Shown: positions 27,023-40,112, counted from the stretch's first letter. The stretch: 64,000 nucleotides of DNA from Sweltsa coloradensis (GCA_024449915.1 JAMZAV010002043.1:186001-250000), one strand, 5' to 3'. Numbers and translations are program-made. Notes: generated from the letters alone by a model not told the origin.

Positions 27023-28310
27023 TGGGTTAAATAAAAAGACGGTTTTTGGCGTTGGGAATCTAACGTTCCGCGCGACATCTGTGTGACGATTGATGGAACT
27101 ACTTCAATAAAACTACGTCACTTTTCTACTAGTAGTTAACAGTCGATGACGACAAATGGCGGAAACGTCAAAATATTAAATACGATCGAATGTTGGCGAA
27201 TGTTTTGGAGTAAAGCAAACTATCTTTATTGATGAGGATATTTCTGATGGAGTAGACCTAAGCTTAGGACCTAGGCCGACAATATGTATTGTTCAAGATT
27301 TCGATTTGAATACCAAGGGCGTACTTACGTCTGAAAACTGTATTGTAGCCTTGGGCCTAGGCTACACTTACGTCCGTTAGGCTTGAACAAGACATATCTC
27401 AAATTATTTCGCACGAAAATGTCAGTGACGCTTGCGCAACACTTTATAGTACAATAATAAATCAAAAGTAAATCGTTTTAAAAAACTAGGGCCCAGGGCT
27501 AATATGATTGAAATAAAATTGACGTTTGACGTTTCGTCTGTTATTTGTGATATCAGCGTCACTGCACCAAATACCGTAATATAACACTACGTTTAATACA
27601 GGAAAGAGGGCTGTAAAACGGGAGACAACTAACAACAGCGATCCTGGCGGCATTGGAGTTACATTACCACGGCCATCTGGACGCCAAAACAATTAAAATA
27701 CATTAAAGAAGGCGTTAAATCGGGAGACAAGTGACTGCTTTGCTCTAAACAAAACATAAACATGTCATTATATTATTATCTTGACAGACATGCTCAAAGG
27801 TACTCTTATTATCACTAGCCTACGTATTTGTATTGATTGTTCTTGTGTATTTAATATTTTTGTATTGGTTACTGAAGAACTAGATATCAATACATGTTTT
27901 TAAATGTGTATACAAAGTATTACTAATCTAGTTCCTGGCACACTTTAATATTAGTAATAGGCCTAACCCTAAAATGAATAAAGGATGATCATAATATTTG
28001 TTTTCACCATAGCTACACTTGCAATAAAAATAAAGATGCAATATAATATGTTAATCTTATTTTTGTTGCTATGCACTGAAGCATAAAATTAAAAGGAATG
28101 ACAACCCCTCCCCATGCCTTACTATACGGTTTTAATGCTTGTAGTGGCAGTATACATGATATGCACACCAAGTTGTGTGTCTATCCACGCGACCGTCTGA
28201 GTGTCCAGATGGGTTCAGCATGCCTGAACCCGGGGAGTCGAATAGGCCCAGAGCTTACCTCTTATGCTCATCGTACAAGGCAAAGAAGAGGACGTCGTCT
28301 GCCCTCGAGA
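27023..28310. other. No gene recognised (27.0-28.3 kb)
   Basis: AT-rich single-copy-looking sequence with short frames only. Confidence 0.45.
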
Positions 28311-28570
28311 AATTTTCCCCTTCCCTTTGACTACCTCACCGACGACGACGACAATGACAAGACGGACGATGACGCAGGCGACAACGATCACGACGTGGGG
28401 CAACCCCCAACAACCCCTCCCCGTGCCAGCCCCGCGGCCTGATTTCGTCACAACCCACCGGCCCCTACCCCGCCAACCTTCCCCCTGTCTGTTTCTGAAT
28501 AGCACAGGCCTACCCTCACCGTGTACCACCGCGTTTCCCCTTTCGCCCCAATCTTAAAAAAAAAAACGTT
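28311..28570 (+). mobile_element. LINE-like 3' fragment, second copy
   Basis: Shares TTTCCCCTTCCCTTTGACTA and the following Asp-codon-rich stretch (GACGACGACGACAATGACAA) with 9548-9650, and later the phrase GCACAGGCCTACC. It ends in a run of about 12 A at 28556-28567. In one frame the peptide reads PLPFDYL then mostly D, N and T. It diverges from the 9.5-kb copy after the acidic stretch and lacks the GAGACGTTAAG tail. Confidence 0.5.
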
Positions 28571-29807
28571 GGGCACTAATAACCTTAGTGTTGTGATTAC
28601 TCCTCTCAGGTGCAAGAAGTGGCGACTAAAATAGTCTGAGTTTAAGTGTTTTCGATAGTAATATTATGTATTAAGCCTGCCCAGTGCGGCATCTTGCCCT
28701 TTGTTGTGGCGTGTAACGTAACCGTCCAACTGGAAAAGTACACTCAAACCCGACCCGGTAAAATAATCTATGCGCTAACTCCAGTATTTGAATTTCGCGC
28801 CCAATGTAACGCCAATGCCGCCAGGGGCGCTGATCCAAATTGTCTCCTCCCACAACAATGGAAACACAGCCATCTTTCCTGTATTAAACGTAGTGTAATA
28901 TTACGGTATTTGGTAAGGGGACCTTCCCAAAGGGGAAACTTCTTTATCGACTCTGGTAATGTCAACAACGAGACGAAGATGCAGAGATGAGATGGAAAGT
29001 CACAGCTTCCTAGCTGTGAACTTGTCATGCACCGAGACTCTTCAGATCAGATCTAGATGGCAGTGATGTACTCTCATCTCTTGCGCGAGGAGCTGTGAAG
29101 TTTGAATCCCTGTTAGCTACCGTTCTCGACACATTTGTTTACATCAAAATCCAAACAAATTTGATTTATATGCATGACTCATCATTTGAATCTGTTGAGC
29201 GAGTTATAAGAAGCTATGTTTGGAATTCCTCGATAGTTTTGAAATCTGTTCACGAGATATTATTAAACATCTGCTCGCGATAGGCCAATCACGGCCACGC
29301 GTCACCAAGGGCAGTGTGGCAGGAGGTCCACCAAGGAGAATTATATAGTACTAGACGGCAGACCAAAAGGGATAACCGGCAAGGCCTAACTTCGTTTCTG
29401 CCATTGAACAGTGAACACTCAAAACACACGATAAACAAAAATTAAATAAAGTCGACAATTTAAAAGAAACCGAAAATGGTACATGTCGAGCCTAGAATTT
29501 GGATTGACCTTGCAGAACACTACCGCAGATGGCAGATGGCGATCTAACCATGTTGAAACCCCAGAAGAAAATTACATTGGGTTTGAAACGTCTTACATGT
29601 ATGTTGATATTGTTTAAAAAATACCAATTATATGCTAATAAAATAATCAATAATCCTATACAATCTTGAAACTGATCGTTCAAGTTTCAACTCTAAAAGG
29701 ATTGAAACCTGTCTATTTCGAAACTACCACAACTGAGAACTCCAGCAAAAATCTAAACACGCAAGTAAGAACGAAAAGGCTGCACAGACAGATCACACAT
29801 CGCAACT
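28571..29807. other. No gene recognised (28.6-29.8 kb)
   Basis: A 114-codon plus frame (28646-28990) has no recognisable domain or codon pattern. Nothing else seen. Confidence 0.45.
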
Positions 29808-29815
29808 CAAGACCT

Positions 29816-30226
29816 CAGTGGCGAATCCAGGAATTCATAAAGGGGGAGGTTCAACCAATTATTCATAGACGTACCGAAGGCTAAGGGGGGGGGGGGGTTG
29901 GTTCCGGGGGTCTTTCTCCCTGAGAAAAAAAAAAATAAGTCATTTTGGTGAAAATCTGTGCGTTTTAAACATCACAATGACCAATTTTTTAAATCCTAAA
30001 GTTTTCTCTTTCAAGGGCATTTTGGTGAGAATCTGTGCGCTCACAATAACCAAATTTGTATATACTAAAATCCTCTTTTGGTCGGATGGTAATTTACCTT
30101 TAGTTTTGCGATAAAACAGTAATTCTATATTCTCTATTGATACGTTTAAGAACACTTTCACACTTATCTTTGGCAAAAAAGGGGGGGGGGTTGTTCCCCC
30201 TTCTACCCCCCTTGGATACGCCACTG
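29816..30226. mobile_element. 411-bp non-autonomous hAT element, complete
   Basis: Ends are CAGTGGCGAATCCAGG and, reversed, CAGTGGCGTATCCAAGG. It is flanked by a perfect 8-bp target duplication CAAGACCT (29808-29815 and 30227-30234), the hallmark of hAT transposition. Internal G runs lie beside each end. The interior has a partly duplicated phrase (CATTTTGGTGA then AATCTGTGCG, twice). A 119-codon minus frame across it is incidental. Confidence 0.92.
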
Positions 30227-30234
30227 CAAGACCT

Positions 30235-31602
30235 AGCAAGTAAAGTATTATAATAACACTACACAGTGATTCGGTGGAGCCGTTCATTCGAGGACTCAAC
30301 TCTGAAGCCTCTCACACGCACGAGGAACTCGATATACGTTTTTCAACACTCTATGATGAATTCTCTAAAAATATTTCCCCCCAAACAAAAAAACCAGTTC
30401 ATCGGATGGAATTCTTGAAAAGCTTCATGTGTGCTTTGAAGTTCCAGCACATTTGTTTTGTCAGCCTGTGCTAAGGAAACGTCAGATGATCGAATCTACT
30501 TGATATCACTCCAGGTGTCATGACTCATGAGTAATCAGCAATTAACGAGAGTTGGGTCCTCTTGTATGCTGTAACTACCCTAGACAATAGACCATCTGTG
30601 ATAAATTATTTATAAATACAAACTAACAACAATCTTGGATTTTTAATACTCAAGAGTCGAGACTAATTAAAACTACCGGTTATAGAATTATCCAAGGCAG
30701 CACTTTGGATCGTCGCCAAAATGTCGATAGGCAATCTAATCCACCCTTCCCTTCAACAAAGCTATAACACCTTTTAAATATAGGTCTAGTAATTCTAGTA
30801 TCTTTATGAAAAAAAATGTGTGGCCCACTAAGAAATACACATTTGTTACTACTAACACAGTCTACACTCGAGTGTGTTAAAAAATAATTAATTTCAAATG
30901 GTTAAAATAAGAAACCTAATGCACAAACCCACATTAAAATATATAAAAATAAAGAATCGTTTATGGAGGCTATCAAGATGAACAACAGCGAGATGTGGTA
31001 ATTTTAAAAATGTAATTCCAAATTTAAATATCCAATTTCCTCTTTCAAATAAGGGGGCGTGCCAAGAATGAGTGATAAAATAGAACATACAAGAATAAGT
31101 GGAACACGTCAGGATAGGAGTGCCAGGGGAGACACGTACGCGGGGTGACTACCCCTGACAGGATTGGAGAAAGAAATCACAATCCAAATTGATCACCGAC
31201 CTCCAAATCCGGACACGGCTGCCACGTCCGGGTGATTGCAAGCATCTGTTCTTCAAGGCAACAATATGTTTTCCTGGTGCATAGATTATTTTGTACCATA
31301 GTCAAGTAGGTACCCAACTCAAACTTAATTAATCGCCTGAGAAGTGACCCGAGCCGAGTAGGCCTAGGTAGAGAAGTTACGGTGTACTATTAATTAGCTC
31401 TACCCTAAGGAAATGAAAATGAAATTCCTGTTCCATGAAGTGAAACGATGCATCGCAAGGCTATACAAATTATAACACCAAGACAGGCATAGGTAAGTTA
31501 TAACTCGAAAAAATATTCAAATTGAATAAATTTACATGCGTAAAAGACGAAAAATATTGCACCTATACTAAGACGAATAAGTAAGACTATTGAAAAAATA
31601 AA
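30235..31602. other. No gene recognised (30.2-31.6 kb)
   Basis: Short frames only; no structure noticed. Confidence 0.45.
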
Positions 31603-32285
31603 CAGGGGCGGATCCAGGACCTCTCAAAGGGGGGGGCGACTCAGCTCGCACCACATGGGGGGTCTGGGAGGCACAGCCCCCCAGGTTAGCCCCGCAGGTA
31701 AATTCTTTTAGGCCTTTTTTTCAAAAACGAGTTTTAATGGCTTTAGAGAGGGTATACAGTATACACGTGTATTTCAATTATTTTATTTGCAATTGCTCAC
31801 TAACATAGGCACTGGAGGAAGGTAAAACCGACAAAATAAATAAAAGAACAAGGCCCAAGCCCATATAATCGCTATTGCTCATGTGTTTCTATTCGTGGTC
31901 CTCACATTTTCAAAATCAGTGATAAAATTAATGTTATTGGATGAGAGTAGCAAGACTTTAATTTCGCCCCCATGAGAAAAATAGCTGAAGTGTTTTTTTT
32001 TCTGTCTGCTTGGCTACTCTGATCGTGCTGAAATTTTCATGGGACCTGTAAAACCTATGAAGTTTTAGATGTGTTACGATTTTGGGTACCTAAAACCAAA
32101 GAAAAATATCGTGTAACTGTGAGGAATTGACTAAAATCGATAAACTTTAAAAAAATCATAATCGCAAGAAAACATTGATATTTATGGTTCTGAACATATT
32201 CATTATAGAATAAAATTTAGCTTTTCAAGGATCAAGGGGGGGGGCGATCGCCCCTACCATCCCCCCCCCCCTGGATCCGCCACTG
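31603..32285. mobile_element. 683-bp hAT-like non-autonomous element
   Basis: Ends are CAGGGGCGGATCCAGG and, reversed, CAGTGGCGGATCCAGG, with G/C runs inside each terminus (GGGGCGATCGCCCC near 32245). The same terminal design occurs at 29816, 55043 and 41634. The flanking 8 bases do not match (AAAATAAA and TTGTCGTC), so the element is old, rearranged or a recombinant. No coding capacity. Confidence 0.75.
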
Positions 32286-34410
32286 TTGTCGTCGATGAGT
32301 CGTCGTTCGCCGCATTTTGGCATTCATCACATTGCAGTTTAGGAGCCATATAGGCCTTCACGGAAGTAGATTGCGACATCGAATTGAAAGAATTTGTTGC
32401 TAAGCATCAAACATTCCATATCGACAAATAAACAACAAATACATTTGTCAATTCAATTCACAAATCTGTACATAGTAATGGTTTGCTCACCTAGGCCCTA
32501 TGTATTGGTATAACACAGCACCGCTCAAGTTGACTCAAGTTGAGCCCGCCATAATTTACAAAGCTGCCAAGCCACGGTCTGTACTCTAGCAAGAGGCTAT
32601 TTATAAGAAAAACAATGATATTACCGCTCCAAGGCATATTATTATGTAGGCCTATGACCATAGATGCTTCAGCGTCCTGGCATTGCCATGTTGCGTGACA
32701 TTTCATAAAAACAGCATTTGTACAAACACTTCATATTTAACACTTATTTCGCACCACGTCCAATTCAAAACTTGAATTTAAATTAATTAATTAATTTTCG
32801 CTCTTAAATGTCAAGTGCCACACACTCGTAGGCGCCATCATTGTAATCCGAAGCAGGAGGCTTCCGTAACTAGTGGGGGTGAAAGCTGTGCTAATTGGTA
32901 AGTAATAACCTTTCCAGTCTATCTGCCGTCTGCAACGTCTTCAAGTTGTGAGATGCGGGCAAGTCCGTCAGCCAATAGCCTTCGACAGCGACCTTGGGCC
33001 AAAATGCGAGGACATCGTCGGCCAACAACTTCAATACCGGTGTACGAATTAGAGAAACTCCTCCGGTTCTAACACCGATCTGGCTTCTAACCACCTGCCC
33101 AACCTTTCCACAGAAATAATGCATGTGATGAGAAATTAATATATAGTGGTGGATCAATTAGCTTTGATATATTATGCATATTCACATTAGTGACGTCAAT
33201 TTTTTGCATGGTGAGTGGATCTTTCTGTTTCCACCCATGAGCATGATTTATGAAATCAAGTGCAGCACTTGTATAAGTCGGTGGTGTGGTAAGGCACATT
33301 GGCAATATGTGTGTATTACGTATTCAGACATAATTGTATTGAAATTAATCAAAATAATAATAACGAAGACTTTCATAGAACGAAGTTCTATGTAGGAATA
33401 CCGGAAAATCCCCCACCCAATTTACTGAAGTTACAACAAAGGACCCCCGTTTTGCCAGGGTGCTTCCAGGGGTAAGAAGTAAGAACCAATAACAATAAGA
33501 CCTATCCAAAGGGGCATTAATCGACTTTATCCGGCATTCCACTCTTGTCACCTCTACAGGGTGCAAATTAATATCAGAAGCGTCTTGCGGGTACAATCCA
33601 CGACCTCGTATTGTTTATCGACTGACGTAAATTTCCGCTGACCTTCCCAACACACTGAACTCAGAGGTGCCCGAGGCATCTTATGTCTGCTGAGACTGGA
33701 GAGGGAGTGTAGACTTGCTTACATTCGTAAGACAGCGAACGTCATACCAATACCATACGTACAGAACACACAAGTCAGGCATCGACATGGCAACCTTGTA
33801 GAAAAAGGTCAAAACATCAAAAGCTGAAAGCTAAATAAACATGAATGTAAAAATAAATTCAGGATTATACCTATCAACATGATCGTTCAGTCATCTGTGT
33901 AATATAGTGGCAAGCAGGAGCGAAACCAAACCAAGGGCACAGGGAGTCATTTCATCTCGTGAAGAATTGGACTGGTTTTAAAGTGAAGGCCGCAAAGCTG
34001 CAGAACTCTTCGCGGACATTGAGTTCGGCGAGTGATCCAAGAGGAAAACCAGTTTCTCACTTGATTTTTATTCCAATTAAAATAAAACATTTAACTCAAA
34101 GGGAAGTATTTTAAACAAATCCACGTGGCATTTTGAAGTAAAGCAAGGGAGAGATACGAATCAAACGCTTCTCGACGTGTTGTCATTGTTTCATTTTTTT
34201 TCTTTTATCGATGCATTTGTGATGAATTGTTTTTGTTTATGATCAAGAGCAAGACAGGTTGATAAGAATGGTGTCGTAGCCAACTAAATTTTTAACTTTT
34301 TATCGGGGTAATTAAACTTGTAGGGTGCAATGTATGCCCCTCTTCTGGTGAACTAGGAATGTTACGGATAGGTCAATTGTGAAGGAATGTCCGAGTGCTG
34401 TTAAAGAGGA
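32286..34410. other. No gene recognised (32.3-34.4 kb)
   Basis: An 88-codon minus frame at 32891-33157 has fairly even composition but no recognised motif. AATTAATTAATTAATT lies near 32784. Confidence 0.45.
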
Positions 34411-34500
34411 CCTTTATTCAGTACTGCCGGTCACGACGGGACTCGAACCCGGGACCTCCCGAATCAGAGCCAACACTGTCGGTAGCCAGCTAGAGGACGA
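34411..34500 (-). mobile_element. tRNA-derived SINE head, fragment
   Basis: On the minus strand, GGTCCCGGGTTCGAGTCCCG is a near-perfect T-arm with B box, preceded by TTGGCTCTGATTCGG in the anticodon-arm position and by TAGCTGGCTACC in the A-box position. No closing acceptor stem is evident, so this is SINE-like or a tRNA pseudogene rather than a working tRNA. Confidence 0.55.
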
Positions 34501-34510
34501 ATTTATAAAT

Positions 34511-36285
34511 ATGGTGAGTATGGAAAAAAACCTAAAACATTCAAGTCTGTATGCCCAGTTATTTACATATTTAAAGTATCTTACACCATTGCCATTGCTA
34601 TATTTCGCACGCGGTTTCTCAATTTTTGTAGGCTACAATCTGCTACATTAAAACCGCCAATACTATGCTTATCACCTTCACGGTCCAAGACATCAGATAA
34701 TTAGCACAACGCGGTCCAACCATGTAGCGTGGACGAAGACCCCATCGAACAATGACTGCGTGCTCCCGGTTCGACACTATTCACGACATCCGTCGTACCT
34801 ATTCGTGTTCGATATCATAAAAATACTATAAACTAAACTGTCCCTGAGAATAGAGAAAAGTAATTGTAAAAAGCGATGACGCCGACAAAATGTGCGAACA
34901 CACACGCACTCCATGTAACGCAACGCTGAGCTGAGTAATGCAACGTGAGGTAAGAAGTAGTGTCGGCTCGGTTTAGTAATGTTGTGATTTGTAAGGTGTA
35001 GCAACATTCTGAGAGTACAGTCGGTGTCGAAAGCAATCACACCGACAACAGTGTGGACAACAAAGACTAATACTATCGAGAAACACTAATGCCACGTAAA
35101 ACTAGAATAATTGTGATTCGTCATTGCAGCTACTTCAACTTGATATTGTTAATATTGAGGGAACACTTATTTAAAAAAAAAAAAAAAAAAACATAAGCCA
35201 CCACGTCTACAGTCACGACAATTGAGCCTGTACCGACTATTAACTGTCATCAGATCGCAAGCTTGAATTTACTAGGAGACAATTTTGTGGAAAAAAAGTC
35301 ATCTAACTGAAAGCTGGTCGTCGAGAGTGATCCTCTCCCCGTATCAATTATCAGCCATCGTTTATAAAAATAAAATAATAAAATAGTATTTAATATAGGC
35401 CTAGCCTAATTATATGTACTCGGTCATATCTAAATTGGTTTATATTAGGTATTATTAAAGCTCTTATTATCAAAAAATAATATCGTATACCGTAAGTCCA
35501 TCTTTTTACATTAGGTCCTACCTATCCAAATGGCATAATCACCATACACCATCAGCTTACGGGAAAAGACCCCAGCCCAGGCACGCACTTATTGGTCTTG
35601 ATTCCATAAGGGGGCAAAAGCAACACTTCACCAAAATCAGTTTACTAAACATCATGTGGTCTGCTCAAATAAAAAGTAGTCTGATAAATCAGTCCAAAAT
35701 CCCGTCCAAGTAGGTCAACCACAAAATGTGTCGACCTACCCAATATAGGACCTCGGTAGGCCTGGTGTAGTATGCAACAGAAATAATGAACTTGAAAACA
35801 ATATGAAGCCTACCAGACCTACTTTAGGAGTTTAGGCCATACGCCTACTGTGCTACTAGGCCTGCAGAATATGAATAAGCAAGCATAGAGCCTAATAATA
35901 AAGGAAAAGAACTGGAATAATTTTGCACATTATGATTCTACCGCTTCTCGAGGCTTCACGTCAAGTAGCTATGAGGGGGTTTTAGAAGTATTAAAACTTA
36001 AATTTAGCTGCTTCACTTATAAAGATTTTAATAAATAAATCATAGCAGACCTCAGTCTTCGTAGCTCCTGAGTAATTAAACTCCATTACATCTCACAACC
36101 ACTCTAAAAGGTTACGACGCTATTCCAGAGAAAATTCTGGACAGTAACGGAAAGAGAGACAGTTCCGCAAACAAAAAGAGATGTAAAATCCCAAAAAAAT
36201 AAAAAAAGACAAATGCCTAATTAATAATTACCCTTACGAATCCCAAGAAACTGAGACGCAGGCATAATTATTTGATAACCCCTCC
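34511..36285. other. No gene recognised (34.5-36.3 kb)
   Basis: AT-rich. A run of 18-19 A lies at about 35173-35191. AGGCCTA words are frequent at 35400-35870. Confidence 0.45.
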
Positions 36286-36842
36286 CAGTGGCGTAAATAT
36301 AGGTGGTGCAAGTGGTGCAGTTGCACCGGGGCCCACGGCCTGGGGGGGCCCACACAGGATGCAGCTCGGCGCCAGTAGCCGGTGTATACAAATTACAAAT
36401 TCTACCGTGTATTATTCACTTCTTGCCTTTACTTCAATCCCAAGAAAGCCGTTCAAACGTGAATGCTGAAAACATGTCCCATTATCGAAATAATTTCAAG
36501 GGAAGTGTTTAGGTGTGCCCTTACTATTGTGAGCGTGCAGAAATAACCCTTTTCTGGGAAATAGGAATACATTATGGCTTCGAACCCCTTCAAAGTAAGA
36601 ATATTTTTGTCAATTTATTGCTAAAATCTGATTGGCTAAAACTTGGAGACATCTTGTTTCAGCCAATAAGATATCGAAGCGAGTAGTGAGTAGGCCTAAG
36701 TCTACATTTTCTGCAACACTGACTCCCTGTGCGTTTTAAATTTTACCTCAGTTGGTAACGAAACAAACGCCGAGATTTTCAGTGCTTGTGCGCGAACGTG
36801 TAGAACAAATAGTGTTTGTTAGGTGCCGTTTAGCGTGTGACA

Positions 36843-37107
36843 ATGTCTAATAAACTAAAACGACCAAGTGGCGCTCAAAAACGTAAAGTAAAAACGGGTA
36901 GAAGACATGAAAGTGTCTAAGCTTACTAAAATTAATTCTTTTTTTGTTTCCAAGTGTTATGCAGATGCTACTACGAGTGATAGCTCAACAAATGTAATTA
37001 CCTCCGAAAACGATTCACAAAGTATAACGGTTTGCGATACAGTAAACATTAATGTGACAGTCGATGATTATGTTTCTTACGTTGCCAGTGACGGCGGCAA
37101 GTGCTGA
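36843..37107 (+). pseudogene. hAT transposase N-terminal fragment, frameshifted
   Basis: The frame starting at ATG 36843 reads MSNKLKRPSGAQKRKVKTG, the usual start of ZMYM/TTF-type hAT transposases (KRPSGAQ-K-RK). It stops after about 25 codons, and the adjacent frame (from 36907) continues with SKLTKINSFF and a Ser/Thr-rich stretch. This is one frameshift inside an otherwise family-like N-terminus. The expected BED-like zinc finger and catalytic region are absent. Confidence 0.75.
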
Positions 37108-37287
37108 GAGGTCTTTTTCTAAACTATAAAACTGATCAAGTCGTACCTTCGAAGCACTATGGGTCAAGAAAGACTAACCGGATTATCAATCTTATCTATT
37201 GAACAAGAGAGAGCTCGGAAAATAGATTTCAGCAAAACCATCGATATGTTTGCAGAGCAAAAGGCGAGACGAAAAAATCTGAAGTAA
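37085..37287 (+). pseudogene. hAT transposase C-terminal dimerisation fragment
   Basis: One frame gives ASAERSFSKL and, after a frameshift and stop, the next gives LIKSYLRSTMGQERLTGLSI and then an Arg/Lys-rich end with a stop at 37285-37287. This is the hAT dimerisation region (SAERSFS, K, R-TM-QERL). It is joined almost directly to the N-terminal remnant, so the central ~450 or more codons have been deleted. Confidence 0.88.
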
Positions 37288-37478
37288 CGCTGTTCCTGAT
37301 TCCATTGGTAAGTCAGTACTTTAAATTTTTCTCAGGTTTGAATATTTTACACGTATTTTAGTACCTGTTCAACGAGGTAGGTCACCGCAGTGAATGTCAT
37401 AAATTTAAAAATCTGATGGGGGGGGGGCCCATTATTTGTATTTGCACCGGGGCCCTTCATCATCTAGTTACGCCACTG

Positions 37479-39717
37479 CCCCTTCCATTATCTACCTGTC
37501 GGACAAGAAAGTAATCAGTGTGCAGTAAGTAAGCTTGGAAGGAGCCGGCTGATTGGCCGAGTGTCATTGACCTTTAGACGCGAGGTCCTCCGTCGACGAA
37601 CTCGTTTCCAATCCAAACCCGGCTAGTCCACCTCAGCTCAGAGTGCTGGTAATCAGCGCACGTATGTTCTACAGTGGTTGAACAATGGCGAACATGATGA
37701 TGTGTAGTGCACCTCATTATCCCGTTAGTACAATACACACGTCAATAAGGCTGCTCACGTCGGCAGAGCCTTTGAGTTTACTCCCAAGCGTCAATAGTCA
37801 AGCAGGTGTAGCCTGGCGCCGGACTGACCGATGTGTAGGCCTACCAACGTCACTGATAAGGGCTAATGGACTAAGGCCCCGTAAAAATAGCATTAATATT
37901 TCACCTTTGTAACATTATTTTTTTAAATAGCATTAATTAGTAAGTGTTTCACAAACCTATAAAAAGTTATTCATAAAATAGGCTGAGCACTAATCGCATA
38001 TTATTCATTCTTCCTAAACAACCTATGGTACGGTACCTACTAAATTTTAAAAAATCAAATAAAAAAAAAATATTTTTTATGATCCCAGAATAAACCCTCG
38101 CATTTCGCAATAAAGACTGGTTTGCCAGAGCTCGTTCATAACAGTCCTTCAAACTTCAGACTCGCAAAGTTTTTCCCGTCCTTACCATTCCTATTCTGTG
38201 GTTCTCTTTCTAATATTGCCCATTTTCTTGATGTGTAACTTTGAGGTCATTAGTTGGAGATAGGGCCTAAATGAAAACGATACCGTAGTCGTTTCAGAAG
38301 GTACAAGGTTCAATCCCCGCCACAATCGAGTATTCAACACCGGGCGGTGAAGAGTGAAAATATCAATAGGTTTCTTCGAGATGTGCATAGGCTACTGCAC
38401 AACAGCCCTAAGCTCCTAGTTATGCAAAATAGTACCAACAAATAGACAAACGATAACGTGAATGAACCCAAACACGGAAGGGTGCAGGGAGGGGCTGGTA
38501 GGTCTATAGTTAGACGGCACATTCAATAGGGACCGTTTGTATTTTGCAATTGATTTGTATTGTGCCTTGTGTGTTTAATTTTTATTATGTAGGTTATGTA
38601 GGACCGGTATGTGGTAGGCCTACCGGTAGGTAGGACCATACCCAATGTTCGGTTGGGGGGGGGGGGTCCAAAAGCTTTTTACAATGTTTTGTATGGAATC
38701 GTAGGTCAGGGGGAGGGGAACAAGTACCTTTCAATGGGCTGTGCTGTGCTGTAGTTCAAGAAAAAGCCCCGCTGCCGAAAGCCTTTAGTAAATATTTTTA
38801 ACGCCTAAAAGTCCATTTAAAAAAATTAAAATTACATAACAGGGGATGACAATAAACTGTTTAGTTAGCCTATACTTGACAGGCATATTCTTTAGACAAA
38901 TCTGAAAAAGTTCCCATTTGTCACCAATGTTGTGTACACATTTTTCACATAAGGACCACCACTTCCTAGTAGGCCCACCGGGATCCTTCGTGCAATCAAC
39001 ATCACCAACAAAATACCGTAAGGGATGCGTCGAAGTGCAACGCATGCATCTCTGGACCTAGATCTTCAAAAACGCTCCCAAAAATCGAACATAATATTCT
39101 ATTCAAACAAGCTCTAAAAACGTTTTTGGCAAGAATTATTTTGAAAACAGTAAATTTGCAACCATGATTCCTATTAGCTAGAGAGTCTGAGCTGAGTGAG
39201 TTTCAGTTATAATACCGTGTGTGAGATTTCATTCAAGGGTACCTAGGTAGGTACAACACATTCGTTCGCTTCACGCACCCCGCGCCAGTGCGTGTGCTTG
39301 TTCTTGCATGCGTGCGAACGAGTCGAGCCATGCACAACATAACATAGGCCCTACGCACTTCAATGAACACAGTTTCAGTGCTACACGATCGCAGACGATA
39401 AAAAAAATAGAGAGCATGCCTGCAATCTTTCAGGCATGTTCTACCACGAATTCTACATTGCATTTGCTTCAGTTCAGATCATGATCCCAACAACTCGCAT
39501 TTTCATAGTGTTACGGACTTACGTTTTACGTTAGTGATTATTCAGATCCACATTACACGTGTGCATTATCCCAAATAATAGCAATGACAGTCAAAATAGG
39601 AGCTAAACATTTGCCACAATTAAAAATCGCAATGGCCTTAGAATTATTTGAGGTAGGCCTACGTAGGTTGCTTCCCTTGGGCTTTGTCAACACACGAGAC
39701 GTCTCCTCGGGAAAAAT
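37479..39717. other. No gene recognised (37.5-39.7 kb)
   Basis: A B-box-like phrase AAGGTTCAATCCCCGCC near 38306 could be a SINE relic. A run of about 13 G lies at 38654-38667. Open frames are short and featureless. Confidence 0.45.
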
Positions 39718-39729
39718 TGTAAGTATGAA

Positions 39730-40112
39730 TAGCCAGCGGTTTAGCCGAGCTCGTTTAACCGGTTCCCACTCGAACACCGAAGTTAAGCAGAATCGGGCGT
39801 GGTCATGGGTAGAGTGGGTGACCGCTCTACCCTGAAACTCACGTATACCGCTGGTTAGAGCAGATGGAGGGTTCGAAAGCTAGTGTAACGGCTTCGTTCT
39901 TCTTGTCGTCTGCTGTCTAAAGTTACACCGTCCTGTCGGATGGGACGTAAAGCCGTTGGTCCCCTTGGTACTTTTCGAAAGGAGTAGGCTACGTGCCGGT
40001 ACCGGGTTTCCCCTCCTCCCTTCTGTTCATACTTCATCCTCATCTATCACCACTCATCGTCTCGATTAGCCAAAGTGCATAAATATGAGACGTTAAGCAA
40101 TATTCAATCAAA
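39730..40112 (+). mobile_element. 5S rRNA-derived SINE (SINE3 type), complete
   Basis: The head (39731-39855) is a 5S rRNA-like sequence: ACCGAAGTTAAGCAGAATCG and GTGGGTGACCGC are the conserved 5S internal promoter boxes, and GCCAGCGGT pairs with ACCGCTGGT to close helix I. The middle contains CGGATGGGACGTAAAGCCG, a conserved core resembling that of other animal SINEs. The tail ends CATAAATATGAGACGTTAAGCAATATTCAATCAAA. It is flanked by a perfect 12-bp target duplication TGTAAGTATGAA (39718-39729 and 40113-40124), so it is a full retrotransposed copy. Transcription would be by pol III from the 5S-type promoter. The tail matches the LINE-like fragment ending at 9792. Confidence 0.93.

Larger units (their letters stand above)
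36286..37478 (+). mobile_element. Internally deleted hAT transposon
   Basis: Ends are CAGTGGCGTAAATATAGG and, reversed, CAGTGGCGTAACTAGATG. Just inside each lies GCACCGGGGCCC or its inverse. The flanking 8-mers ACCCCTCC and CCCCTTCC agree at 6 of 8 bases, a decayed target duplication. The 1193-bp element keeps the first and last parts of a transposase gene and has lost the middle, including the catalytic core. It is the one copy in this window that ties the CAGTGGCG-ended miniature elements to a coding hAT source. Confidence 0.85.

Noticed and set aside
28098..28442. 114-codon acidic protein gene
   Set aside because: The acidic stretch is shared with the repeat fragment at 9.5 kb and has no start or splice context of its own; treated as a retroelement remnant.
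39731..39855. Functional 5S rRNA gene
   Set aside because: Continues directly into a SINE body and tail and is bounded by a target duplication; several conserved 5S positions are changed.
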